This document shows, piece after piece, positions 31,876 through 37,373 of a stretch of 37,373 nucleotides of DNA. The translations under genes and the position numbers were made by a program. Every line of letters starts with the position of its first letter. Position 1 is the stretch's first letter. The DNA lies in the IMG/VR virus record IMGVR_UViG_3300017929_000012, positions 1-37,373 of that record. One strand, 5' to 3'. The notes below the pieces were generated by a model. It was not told where the DNA came from. It did no database searches and saw only the letters and a list, made by a program, of their open reading frames with translations. This DNA is from a virus.

Positions 31876-32020
31876 TAGTTTGGGTGTACTCGCTGTTTAA
31901 TAGCGGAGACAAAACAACGTGCCCTGTGCGGGCCAGTGTGGCTGATACCAACGTTGACAAATCGCTATCTCTGTCAGGGGACACCGGTGTAATTCGAATT
32001 CATCGGCGGCGAGTCGCAGC
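31876..32020 (+). other. Non-coding region, first part (no clear gene)
   Basis: Together with the two features below this forms a 313-nt gap without a gene. I see TGACA/TGTCA arms around 31955-31976 and the pair GTCGC-A-GCGAC just before the long hairpin. No Shine-Dalgarno plus start of notable length is present on either strand. It is probably transcribed from the 31494 promoter. Confidence 0.3.
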
Positions 32021-32069
32021 GACCGTGGGATACGTCTAGTCGTTTCGCGTCTAGGCGTGTCTCACGGTC
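32021..32069 (+). ncRNA. 19-bp near-perfect hairpin
   Basis: GACCGTGGGATACGTCTAG (32021-32039) pairs with CTAGGCGTGTCTCACGGTC (32051-32069): 19 consecutive pairs, three of them G.U in RNA, with an 11-nt loop. TCTAG occurs three times (32035, 32050, 32069). AGGTTTTAAGG follows, so a weak terminator is possible, but the T run is short and displaced. A long stem like this is also a classical RNase III substrate; either role would cut or shape the transcript ahead of the 32189 gene. Confidence 0.55.
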
Positions 32070-32112
32070 TAGGTTTTAAGGAGAGTTGTAATATATTTTT
32101 ATAGAAAATCCG

Positions 32113-32153
32113 CTTTTTCCCTTTATATTACTACGTAATATAAAGGGAAAAAG
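32113..32153. repeat. Perfect 19-bp inverted repeat, 3-nt loop
   Basis: CTTTTTCCCTTTATATTAC (32113-32131) and GTAATATAAAGGGAAAAAG (32135-32153) form a perfect 19-bp palindrome with loop TAC. As RNA it is a strong AU-rich hairpin flanked by A-rich sequence; there is no T tract after it. As DNA it could be a binding site. It ends 36 nt before the next ATG and may block readthrough or protect the mRNA. Confidence 0.6.
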
Positions 32154-32188
32154 TAAAAAGAAAGCGAAAGTGGGAAGAGGAGGCGAAC

Positions 32189-32380
32189 ATGGTGAAACTC
32201 TACGTGATACAACTTAAGAAATGGAAACGATGGAACAAAACCATCTGGACCCACGGCAGACATGAATATGGTGGACCGGTTTCTTTACGGTCCGCCATGA
32301 AAGCCTTGACGAAAGCACAAAAAGCATTTCCAAAAAGTGAATATCGAATTGCTGTGTATCGTCCAAGGAAAAAGAAGTGA
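32189..32380 (+). CDS. Small basic protein, 63 residues
   Basis: MVKLYVIQLKKWKRWNKTIW follows AGAGGAGGCGAAC, a strong Shine-Dalgarno. It is highly basic (Lys/Arg about one quarter) with SLRSAMKALTKAQKAFPKSE and ends RPRKKK. Nucleic-acid binding is plausible from charge; no family is recognised. It lies just upstream of structured RNA and tRNA-type genes. Confidence 0.55.
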   Translation: MVKLYVIQLKKWKRWNKTIWTHGRHEYGGPVSLRSAMKALTKAQKAFPKSEYRIAVYRPRKKK

Positions 32381-32548
32381 AAGCGGGCTTTTCCACCGCA
32401 ACCGGGAGAACCTAGCGGGGCTTAATGGTCCGGTCATGCAAAGGATGCACCGTTACCTGACCACGTGGAGTAACGGGATAGGGTACGCACAGTGTTGCAC
32501 TGTGCGTGACCCGCATAGGCGGTAAAAATCCGCCCGATGGAAAACCAA
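32381..32548 (+). ncRNA. Dense cluster of stem-loops upstream of the tRNA-type genes
   Basis: Within 168 nt: GCGG-9-CCGC (32383-32399); CCGTTAC-13-GTAACGG (32450-32476); CGCACAGTG-TTG-CACTGTGCG (32486-32506) extended by GGGT/ACCC across an A/TG internal loop (32481-32512); and GGCGG-7-CCGCC (32518-32534). Nothing codes for protein. Such spacing suggests one folded RNA or a set of processing hairpins preceding the tRNA gene at 32549. It could not be matched to a named RNA family by eye. Confidence 0.5.
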
Positions 32549-32650
32549 GAGGGTGTAGCTCAGATGGTGAGAGCACCCGACATGTTTCAGCCTTAAGGTA
32601 GACCAAAGGCACGTGCCGGGAGGCCGCAGGTTCGATTCCTGTCACCCCTT
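32549..32650 (+). tRNA. Aberrant tRNA-like gene with expanded anticodon loop (possible pseudogene)
   Basis: A D arm (GCTC-AGATGGTGA-GAGC), T arm (GCAGG-TTCGATT-CCTGT) and acceptor strands (GAGGGTG/CACCCCT, with an A-C mismatch at 2-71 and a G.U at 1-72) are clear. The anticodon arm is not standard: CCCG(A) and (C)CGGG enclose about 35 nt instead of 7. In that loop GCCTT/AAGGC and CATG/CGTG can pair, giving a long branched arm. No normal anticodon loop can be read. It has no encoded CCA. It is either a decayed tRNA, one with an insert, or a tRNA mimic. The antisense tRNA-type reading frame over it is spurious. Confidence 0.5.
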
Positions 32651-32775
32651 GGATTTTGATGCCGAGAGACACTTAGTGTAGCGGCATCGGGAAACGTCTC
32701 TTGTTTGACTAGGGGAGACCATGGGCGACGTTTTGGAGAGAGTATCTTGGGTTTTGGCCGTCCACCAAAAGTTTT
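32651..32775 (+). other. Hairpins between the two tRNA-type genes
   Basis: GATGCCG/CGGCATC (32658-32664, 32682-32688) encloses ACAC-TTA-GTGT; AACGTC/GACGTT (32693-32698, 32727-32732) encloses GTCTC/GAGAC; and TTTTGG-7-CCAAAA (32752-32770) is followed by GTTTT just before the tRNA at 32776. These look like processing or partial termination elements. No gene. Confidence 0.4.
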
Positions 32776-32850
32776 CGCGGGGTAGCTCAGTCCGGTAAGA
32801 GCGAAAGATTCATAATCTTTAGGCCACAGGTTCAAATCCTGTCCCCGCAA
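32776..32850 (+). tRNA. tRNA-CAU with initiator-type C1-A72 mismatch
   Basis: A complete cloverleaf: acceptor CGCGGGG/CCCCGCA with C1 opposite A72 unpaired, D arm GCTC...GAGC, anticodon arm AAAGA-TTCATAA-TCTTT with anticodon CAU, variable AGGCC, T arm ACAGG-TTCAAAT-CCTGT, discriminator A73. The C1-A72 mismatch and A73 are hallmarks of bacterial initiator tRNA-fMet, but the three consecutive G-C pairs of the initiator anticodon stem are replaced by A/T-rich pairs. CCA is not encoded. It could be an initiator-like tRNA, an elongator Met or a lysidine-type Ile tRNA. Confidence 0.9.
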
Positions 32851-32861
32851 CATTGGTTGCT

Positions 32862-33263
32862 ATGAACGAAAAACGTAGAGAGTATATGAAAATATATCAC
32901 CACGAGTGGTATATTAATACCATGGTGAAACGAAGAGAACAGTGGTTTGTAGAAAATGGCCCATGTGTGGATTGTGGTAGAAATATAAATCTTGAAGTTG
33001 ATCATATAGACCCATCCACCAAAATAAGTCACTGTGTTTGGAGTTGGTCAGAAAAGCGACGCAAAGAAGAATTAGAAAAATGTGTTGTACGCTGTAACGA
33101 ATGTCATAAAATAAAAACAGCATCGGAGATTAGGGCAAAACTTTCTCGTCCCCCTGTACACGGAACAAGTTCAGGGTATATACACCACAAGTGTCGTTGT
33201 CATTTATGCAAGGATTTCCATAAAAATTATAGACATTCCTACTATTTACAAAGTGGTAAATAG
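32862..33263 (+). CDS. HNH endonuclease next to the tRNA
   Basis: ATG 32862 gives 133 residues, beginning MNEKRREYMKIYHHEWYINT. The nuclease core is GPCVDCGRNINLEVDHIDPS, then CVVRCNECHKIKTASEIRAK; the C-terminus has VHGTSSGYIHHKCRCHLCKD, the short zinc-like tail common in this HNH family. No good Shine-Dalgarno is present, and the start is only 12 nt from the tRNA 3' end. tRNA-adjacent insertion is a known habit of homing elements. It overlaps nothing and is followed 6 nt later by the phosphoesterase gene. Confidence 0.85.
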   Translation: MNEKRREYMKIYHHEWYINTMVKRREQWFVENGPCVDCGRNINLEVDHIDPSTKISHCVWSWSEKRRKEELEKCVVRCNECHKIKTASEIRAKLSRPPVHGTSSGYIHHKCRCHLCKDFHKNYRHSYYLQSGK

Positions 33264-33268
33264 TTTTT

Positions 33269-33835
33269 ATGAATCAAACTCATTTCACGGCTGATGAGCA
33301 TATCGGTCACAAAAATATAATTATTTACTGCAACCGCCCCTTTGCGGACATTCGTGAGATGCGCGATGAGATGATCCGTCGCCATAACGAAGTTGTCTCG
33401 GATGGTGATATAGTATATCATATCGGTGATATGTTTTGGCGTTTCAACAAGACAAAGGAAGTTTTAGACTACCTCTATTCACTCAACGGCACTCACCGAT
33501 ATGTTCTCGGGAACCATGAGGAAGCCATTCGAGACCTTTTCAATAAATATCCAGACTGTGAATTCTTTGGTCCCCTATTTGAGCGCGTGTACTTAAATGG
33601 GGTGTCTACGGGAACGCCGGGCGGCATTGTGCTTGACCACTATGCCGGACGCGTGTGGCAGAACAGCAGTCACGGCTCGTGGCAATTATTTGGGCATAGT
33701 CACGCTGCACTACCTGACATTGGACTTTTACAAATGGATGTAGGAGTTGACGCCCACAACTTCTATCCTGTATCATTGGATCAAGTAAAAGCGATCATGG
33801 CAAAGAAAATGGAGAGCCAGAGTGAGCGACCCTGA
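33269..33835 (+). CDS. Calcineurin-like metallophosphoesterase
   Basis: A 188-residue protein with the metallophosphoesterase blocks in order: MNQTHFTADEHIGHKNIIIY (D-x-H, first metal ligands), VYHIGDMFWRF (GD), RYVLGNHEEA (GNHE), VLDHYAGR (His), and LFGHSHAALPD (GHSH). VGVDAHNFYPVSLDQ closes the family pattern. These enzymes hydrolyse phosphomono- or diesters using two metal ions; phage copies are thought to act on nucleotides, DNA ends or RNA. Its stop overlaps the next start by 14 nt. Assignment is confident at superfamily level. Confidence 0.9.
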   Translation: MNQTHFTADEHIGHKNIIIYCNRPFADIREMRDEMIRRHNEVVSDGDIVYHIGDMFWRFNKTKEVLDYLYSLNGTHRYVLGNHEEAIRDLFNKYPDCEFFGPLFERVYLNGVSTGTPGGIVLDHYAGRVWQNSSHGSWQLFGHSHAALPDIGLLQMDVGVDAHNFYPVSLDQVKAIMAKKMESQSERP

Positions 33836-34610
33836 TAAAAATATATCCCACGTCTATGAAAAAGACGAGTCTCCTTGTGAGCACAAATGGTCGCTCTATC
33901 GCCCTAGAAACAGTGGTATTGTAAAACGCTGCCTAAAATGTGGCTACATTCTTATTGAAAAAACCCCATGTCAACATCCCAATGCTTATTATATTGGCAT
34001 CGATCCAGAGGCGCAGGGGCCAACATCTGTTTACCGGTGTGAATCATGTAGAGAAGATTTTAAAAAAGAAGGCTGTTGGCACTTACACCGCGCAATAGCA
34101 CGGCGAGAGCTTGAAACCAACGCAGCAGGAGAACAACTATATTTATATTACGAAACATGTTTGGACTGTGGTGAGCGGCTTGTCAAAGCTCCGGAGCCGT
34201 ATCAAGATAGTAACTGCACCAGTTGTCACCGCAGGGGCACAGTTCTATTCCATAGATTACCTAGTGGAAAAAACATTGCTCTATGTACGATGTGCGGTAA
34301 ATACACCGACTTGTCAGTAAACTCCCCGGCAGCTACCATTACCACAGCAGCCCAACAATTAAACGAACAAATGACCCGCAATCGGGCAGCTAGGGATTTA
34401 CTCAGAGCCAGTTTGCCCACAGATACTTTACAAGAACAAAGAATAATGCAAGGAATTGTAAATACGCAATTAGAAGCTTTAGCTAGAAATATGACCCCCG
34501 CATTTGCACGTAGCCAACCAAAAACCACGGCTATAGTTGTAAAAAGGGAAACCACAACTCTTGTTGTGTCTACCGACCAAAGACCGCGTAAGTTCATTTG
34601 GGACGCATAG
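33822..34610 (+). CDS. Multi-zinc-ribbon protein
   Basis: GTG start at 33822 (GGAGA upstream) overlaps the phosphoesterase gene end. The 262-residue product carries repeated CxxC pairs: RCLKCGYILIEKTPCQHPN, YRCESCREDFKKEGC, ETCLDCGERLVKAPEPY, NCTSCHRRG, ALCTMCGKYTDLS. They could form two to four zinc ribbons in the first 170 residues. The rest is helical (QLNEQMTRNRAARDLLRASL) and basic, ending PRKFIWDA. Nucleic-acid or protein binding is likely; enzyme function is not seen. Confidence 0.6.
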   Translation: MSDPDKNISHVYEKDESPCEHKWSLYRPRNSGIVKRCLKCGYILIEKTPCQHPNAYYIGIDPEAQGPTSVYRCESCREDFKKEGCWHLHRAIARRELETNAAGEQLYLYYETCLDCGERLVKAPEPYQDSNCTSCHRRGTVLFHRLPSGKNIALCTMCGKYTDLSVNSPAATITTAAQQLNEQMTRNRAARDLLRASLPTDTLQEQRIMQGIVNTQLEALARNMTPAFARSQPKTTAIVVKRETTTLVVSTDQRPRKFIWDA

Positions 34611-34618
34611 GGGGAACA

Positions 34619-34886
34619 ATGGAGTATACTCAAAAACTTGATGTACTTTGTACCGAAGTACGAAATGAAGTCACACGTGCTGTATCTCTTCATGGCGGTA
34701 TGAAAAGTCAGCACGAGGCTTATGCTGTAATCCTTGAAGAACTTGATGAGTTTTGGGATTTGGTGAAAATCAACCCAAAAAAAACTTCCACCCGAGGAAC
34801 AAGATAAACGGTTGGACGACATGCACGTTGAACTCATCCAAATCGCAGCTATGGCAATCCGAACGATCTATGATCTAGCATTATAG
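34619..34886 (+). pseudogene. MazG-like NTP pyrophosphohydrolase-type gene, apparently frameshifted
   Basis: ATG 34619 opens MEYTQKLDVLCTEVRNEVTR, followed by HEAYAVILEELDEFWDLVKI with the EExxE-type metal cluster of all-alpha NTP pyrophosphohydrolases. At an A8 run (34777-34784) the frame leaves a short tail and stops at 34805-34807. One frame over, CTT CCA CCC GAG onward reads LPPEEQDKRLDDMHVELIQI, AAMAIRTIYDLAL, stop 34884-34886, the expected rest of such a protein. One base too many, or slippage, would explain the split. This needs a check before calling it dead. Confidence 0.6.
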
Positions 34887-34894
34887 GAGGAAGC

Positions 34895-35356
34895 ATGAAA
34901 TCACAAACCCTGCTGCAATCATTCGTTACATACTGCCAAGACCATCCAGAGGAACGCTTCTGGCAAGCCTTGCGAAACTGGTCAAAGTGGAGTTTTATTG
35001 GTGTATCAAATGACTTGGTGAGTTGGCGAGATACAATGTTTTGGGAGGGCCGATCAAGCTTTATTGAGGGGATCGGACCGGACCAGAAAATTAAAAGCCA
35101 TAGGATTGACGTTCGACACGTCTGCGCTATCTGTGATAAGGTGTATGGAGAACATGAGGCATATAGCAACCGATGCACATATGGCCCAAAAAGTGCCGTG
35201 CTGAATGGAGTGAAATTTCTGGACACTGTGTTTGCTCCCAAGAAGGGGTGGGAACCACCGGCGGATGACTCTAATAAAATGTTAGTACAAGACAGGCTCC
35301 AAAGCAGACGTTATCAGGGTGACGAGCAAGAAAGTTCCGCAGAGAGGTTGAGCTAA
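34895..35356 (+). CDS. Hypothetical protein, 153 residues
   Basis: MKSQTLLQSFVTYCQDHPEE follows GGAGGAAGC. The first half (RFWQALRNWSKWSFIGVSND, GRSSFIEGIGPDQ) is a pattern I recognise from uncharacterised phage proteins. The rest has CAICDKVYGEHEAYSNRC, a possible half zinc site, and a charged tail. No enzyme motif is seen. The next gene starts at its stop (TAATG). Confidence 0.55.
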   Translation: MKSQTLLQSFVTYCQDHPEERFWQALRNWSKWSFIGVSNDLVSWRDTMFWEGRSSFIEGIGPDQKIKSHRIDVRHVCAICDKVYGEHEAYSNRCTYGPKSAVLNGVKFLDTVFAPKKGWEPPADDSNKMLVQDRLQSRRYQGDEQESSAERLS

Positions 35357-35586
35357 TGTATATATCTTGTTACCGAATTTACAAACTCCGTCCTGACATG
35401 AAACCTGTTTGCTGTGAATCGTGTCATACGGATGATGAAGAATTTGGTTATGATTTATGTGCAGTTGACGGTCCAGATGGATCAATTGGTGAACATACTG
35501 GTGGAGTTTGTTGTAGAATGTCGATGCAACTTGACGATAAACCCTTAACTGTTGAAGAATGGGAAAAACTGAAAACGGAGGAGTAA
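35356..35586 (+). CDS. Small Cys-rich protein, 76 residues
   Basis: The ATG at 35356 shares its A with the preceding TAA. MYISCYRIYKLRPDMKPVCC has many Cys: C5, CCESCHTDDEEFG, YDLCAVD, and GGVCCRMSMQ. Six to eight Cys in 50 residues suggest a Zn-binding fold. DGPDGSIGEHTGG separates the clusters. Its own stop again overlaps the next ATG (TAATG). No family recognised. Confidence 0.5.
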   Translation: MYISCYRIYKLRPDMKPVCCESCHTDDEEFGYDLCAVDGPDGSIGEHTGGVCCRMSMQLDDKPLTVEEWEKLKTEE

Positions 35587-36062
35587 TGGCTAAAAAGAAA
35601 TCATCCAAGCGTCCTATGAAGCCATACTGGACATTCGTGAACGACATTACATACTATCTAAAAGACCACTTCTACCTGCACTCGTGGACTCTTCATGTTC
35701 TGCAAGTAAAGAACGACAAGACTAGCCAGAACGATACAAATGCCGAAGTGATTGCTAGCATGGGTAGTGATGATACCTATATGGACGCGACTCTTAGTTT
35801 GTATCCTCTAGCAAAAAGAATGTGGAAAGAAAGGCGATGCAATTCCCTTGGACGTGCCATTGTACATGAATTCTGTCACGTCATAACCGATCCTCTGTAC
35901 AAGATTGCTTGTAACGGGATATGTCGCCGCGAAGGTCCGGGGCTGGAACATACGCGAGAGAATACGACACAACACATATGCAACATTGTCATGCCCGGCA
36001 TCGACAAAAAAATCTTCTCTCCATATAAAAATATCAGGAGTAAACGACAATGCATACATTGA
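35586..36062 (+). CDS. Second zincin-like protein (HExxH)
   Basis: ATG 35586 (GGAGGAG just upstream, stop/start overlap) gives 158 residues, MAKKKSSKRPMKPYWTFVND. The core is RAIVHEFCHVITDPLYKIAC, an HExxH motif, followed by EHTRENTTQHICNIVMPGID, where a Glu could be the third Zn ligand. It resembles minimal phage zincins and is not closely like the protein at 31084 outside the motif. It may be a metallopeptidase or a structural Zn protein. Followed by a 13-nt overlap. Confidence 0.6.
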   Translation: MAKKKSSKRPMKPYWTFVNDITYYLKDHFYLHSWTLHVLQVKNDKTSQNDTNAEVIASMGSDDTYMDATLSLYPLAKRMWKERRCNSLGRAIVHEFCHVITDPLYKIACNGICRREGPGLEHTRENTTQHICNIVMPGIDKKIFSPYKNIRSKRQCIH

Positions 36063-36313
36063 CAACGGACCAGAAAATGACAATTCGTAGAAATGCACAG
36101 CGAGCCATTGACGAATGCGACTATCGGGCATTCAGAAACAGTCTGTTATCCCCAGAGCAGATTGTCGCCCTGCTGGATGAAACAGAGGCCATAAGGAATC
36201 GTCTCTCGACCATCTACCGGGAAGATTCCTATGAAGTCAGGCGACAAGCCAATCCACCTATAATGATCTCAGCCGTATCTGCTAGACGTAAGGCGATGCA
36301 ATACCCATTGTAA
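36050..36313 (+). CDS. Hypothetical protein, 87 residues
   Basis: MHTLTTDQKMTIRRNAQRAI starts after AGGAG and overlaps the zincin gene by 13 nt. It is helical and charged (DYRAFRNSLLSPEQIVALLD, ETEAIRNRLSTIYREDSYEV), with no Cys. No recognised family; small early regulatory or host-interacting protein is possible. Confidence 0.5.
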   Translation: MHTLTTDQKMTIRRNAQRAIDECDYRAFRNSLLSPEQIVALLDETEAIRNRLSTIYREDSYEVRRQANPPIMISAVSARRKAMQYPL

Positions 36314-36359
36314 TAAAAGATAAAAATATATTGGAACTAAAGGACAAGGAGGAACCACA

Positions 36360-36563
36360 ATGGTAAAGTATTCATTCAGACATACACATGGTTGGATCGT
36401 AAAAGTATTGTGGGAAGAAATCATCCAATCAAGTAACGATATATTGTTATTGAAACAAATGGCAATCGATGGCAACGACAAATTGCAAGTAGTCATCATC
36501 AACATGCAGGACCGCCGGGAGAGGATGCTAAATCTCTACGACTTCTTTACACCAAAGGATTAG
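36360..36563 (+). CDS. Hypothetical protein, 67 residues
   Basis: MVKYSFRHTHGWIVKVLWEE follows AAGGAGGAACC, a strong Shine-Dalgarno. The product is alpha/beta-like (IIQSSNDILLLKQMAIDGND, KLQVVIINMQDRRERMLNLY). It is the last gene of the rightward block, 27 nt before the terminator. No family known. Confidence 0.5.
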   Translation: MVKYSFRHTHGWIVKVLWEEIIQSSNDILLLKQMAIDGNDKLQVVIINMQDRRERMLNLYDFFTPKD

Positions 36564-36589
36564 TTCAAGAAGTGCCATTTGAAATAACT

Positions 36590-36628
36590 CCTGCACAATA
36601 ACTCGCCCAAAGTTATCGTGCAGGTTTT
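36590..36628 (+). terminator. Rho-independent terminator ending the rightward block
   Basis: CCTGCACAATAACT (36590-36603) pairs with AGTTATCGTGCAGG (36611-36624) with one A-C mismatch, loop CGCCCAA, followed by TTTTGTGT (36625 onward). A long stem, tight loop and T run make this the best terminator in the window. It ends the unit from the 31494 promoter. Confidence 0.8.
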
Positions 36629-36797
36629 GTGTATTCACAAAATTTATATTAGAACACTTCTAATAACATTATATTGAAGTGACCCCCTTTTCCGCATATC
36701 TCCAACCGGCCCCCTGACACCCTTCCAGCCTTGACACAAGCCCTTTATATCCCCATAGGCTTGACACTACCCCGTTAAGACCCCCTTCCTATACCAA

Positions 36798-36813
36798 TGT
36801 TCCACGTGGAACA
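36798..36813. promoter_or_regulatory. ParB-site (parS)-like palindrome
   Basis: TGTTCCACGTGGAACA is a perfect 16-bp palindrome that differs from the classical parS TGTTTCACGTGAAACA at only two symmetric positions. A half-site-like TGTGAAACA follows at 36817. Bacterial ParB binds such sites. No parA or parB is in the window. Confidence 0.5.
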
Positions 36814-37159
36814 CAGTGTGAAACATTTGATTCCATTGGGAGCGTCTGTGTTTCATGCTGCCATGCCGGGATAGCTGCGCACGCTGTTAATTATTACAAC
36901 GCGCTGGATTAGTGGGGTATCCGATTTTGGCCACACCAGCAAAAGCTGACGAACGCATACCCCTGTGGGGTCTGGCGGCACGGTCGGCCCGGTACTTCTT
37001 AACCACCCTATAACCCCTGTAAAATCTTATACATGCGCCATGTAAACGGTTACAATGTTTCTGGGTTGCAACCTTTTACCGTTGGAATTCTGCGGCATCC
37101 GGTTTGTAACTCGTTTGGTTTTAATGGGATGGTCGCAATGTAAACAAAATCACATAATG

Positions 37160-37201
37160 TTGACAAATGGTCACAGGTTATCAACTAATAAATTAGTTGA
37201 T
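37160..37201 (+). promoter_or_regulatory. 22-bp palindrome over a possible promoter
   Basis: ATCAACTAAT-AA-ATTAGTTGAT (37180-37201) is a perfect 22-bp palindrome. TTGACA lies at 37160-37165 and ACTAAT (four of six matches to TATAAT) 18 nt later inside the left arm. A repressor bound to the palindrome would cover the -10, the classical operator layout. It points to the right, beyond the window. Confidence 0.4.
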
Positions 37202-37373
37202 GGTTTGGAAACAAGATTGTGTGACGTGGCGCATAGTAAACGACAGGATACGGCCCATTTAATCTTTACATCCGTTCCCCTATTGAACTCGGTCCGTTCC
37301 GGGGTTCGCATCCGGCCCGGTTCTATTGCGGCCCGTTGCCGGTGTTCCTATAGTTGCTTGTGTCGATGTTCCC

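Larger units (their letters stand above)
36629..37373. other. Gene-free right end, possible control or replication region
   Basis: 745 nt without any open frame of note on either strand. It includes near-identical GCCTTGACAC and GGCTTGACAC repeats about 30 nt apart (36729 and 36759), a third TGACAC at 36715, the palindrome at 36798, a 22-bp palindrome at 37180 and four CGGCCC motifs (36985, 37251, 37313, 37329) towards the edge. Such clusters are common in origins and control regions, but no iteron set or DnaA box is convincing. The window ends inside it. Confidence 0.4.

Noticed and set aside
31954-31982. TTGACA at 31954 as a promoter
   Set aside because: The correct spacing gives GGGGAC, with no -10 likeness; it is more likely one arm of a TGACA/TGTCA hairpin.
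32412-32853. Minus-strand open frames over the tRNA-type genes
   Set aside because: Typical spurious antisense-of-tRNA frames; the plus-strand tRNA structure is clear at least at 32776-32850.
1-37373. Circular closure of the window (fibre gene continuing from position 1 to the right end)
   Set aside because: Continuing the minus frame from 1 to 37373 gives a stop after eight codons with no fibre-like sequence, so the ends are probably just window edges.

Overview
The window is most likely part of the genome of a lytic tailed dsDNA bacteriophage. Two large gene blocks face away from a divergent promoter region at about 27.8 kb. The leftward (minus) block, 1-27.3 kb, holds late genes: terminase large subunit, portal, scaffold, major capsid protein, connectors, tail/nozzle and fibre proteins, a peptidoglycan-active enzyme and several accessory enzymes. 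The rightward (plus) block, 27.9-36.6 kb, holds a family A DNA polymerase, tRNA-type genes, a metallophosphoesterase, zinc-ribbon proteins and many small genes. No integrase, excisionase or recognisable lysogeny repressor is seen. Two connector-like proteins, a propeller-like nozzle candidate and the absence of a tape measure or sheath suggest a podovirus-like virion, but this is inference because the left edge cuts a tail-fibre gene. Shine-Dalgarno sites are strong (GGAGG), promoters are sigma70-like, and the host is therefore bacterial. The host genus cannot be told from the sequence.

Layout, right to left along the late strand: an HNH endonuclease (26.7-27.3 kb), two tandem terminator-like hairpins, a DUF2778-type lysis enzyme, a JAMM (JAB/MPN) metalloprotease, small unknown genes, a dual-specificity-type phosphatase, a His-rich protein, TerL (19.7-22.7 kb, with an intein), portal (17.6-19.7), scaffold (16.1-17.1), major capsid gene (14.2-15.8, split by an intron), an Ig-like repeat protein (13.2-14.1), head genes (11.4-13.2), connector-like protein 1, a secreted trypsin-like protease, connector-like protein 2, three tail proteins, a free-standing HNH gene, a 1323-residue nozzle/PA14 protein, another HNH gene, and fibre-type proteins running off the left edge.

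The clearest unusual result is that the major capsid gene is interrupted by a 569-nt group I intron (15177-15745) encoding its own HNH endonuclease. P1 with its U.G wobble, P10, the terminal G and the restored reading frame all agree. TerL separately carries a 306-residue intein with a LAGLIDADG endonuclease, placed just before Walker B. Adding the free-standing HNH genes at 1.8, 6.3, 26.7 and 32.9 kb, at least six homing-type nucleases occur in 37 kb, two of them inside essential morphogenesis genes.

On the plus strand, a near-consensus promoter at 31494 opens a 1.35-kb stretch rich in structured RNA: a 91-nt closed multi-stem element, a 19-bp hairpin, a 19-bp perfect palindrome, more stem-loops, an aberrant tRNA-like gene with an expanded anticodon loop, and a CAU tRNA with the initiator-type C1-A72 mismatch. 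The rightward block ends at a good rho-independent terminator (36590-36628). The last 745 nt carry no gene but contain a ParB-site-like palindrome, a second 22-bp palindrome over a possible promoter, and GC-rich repeats.
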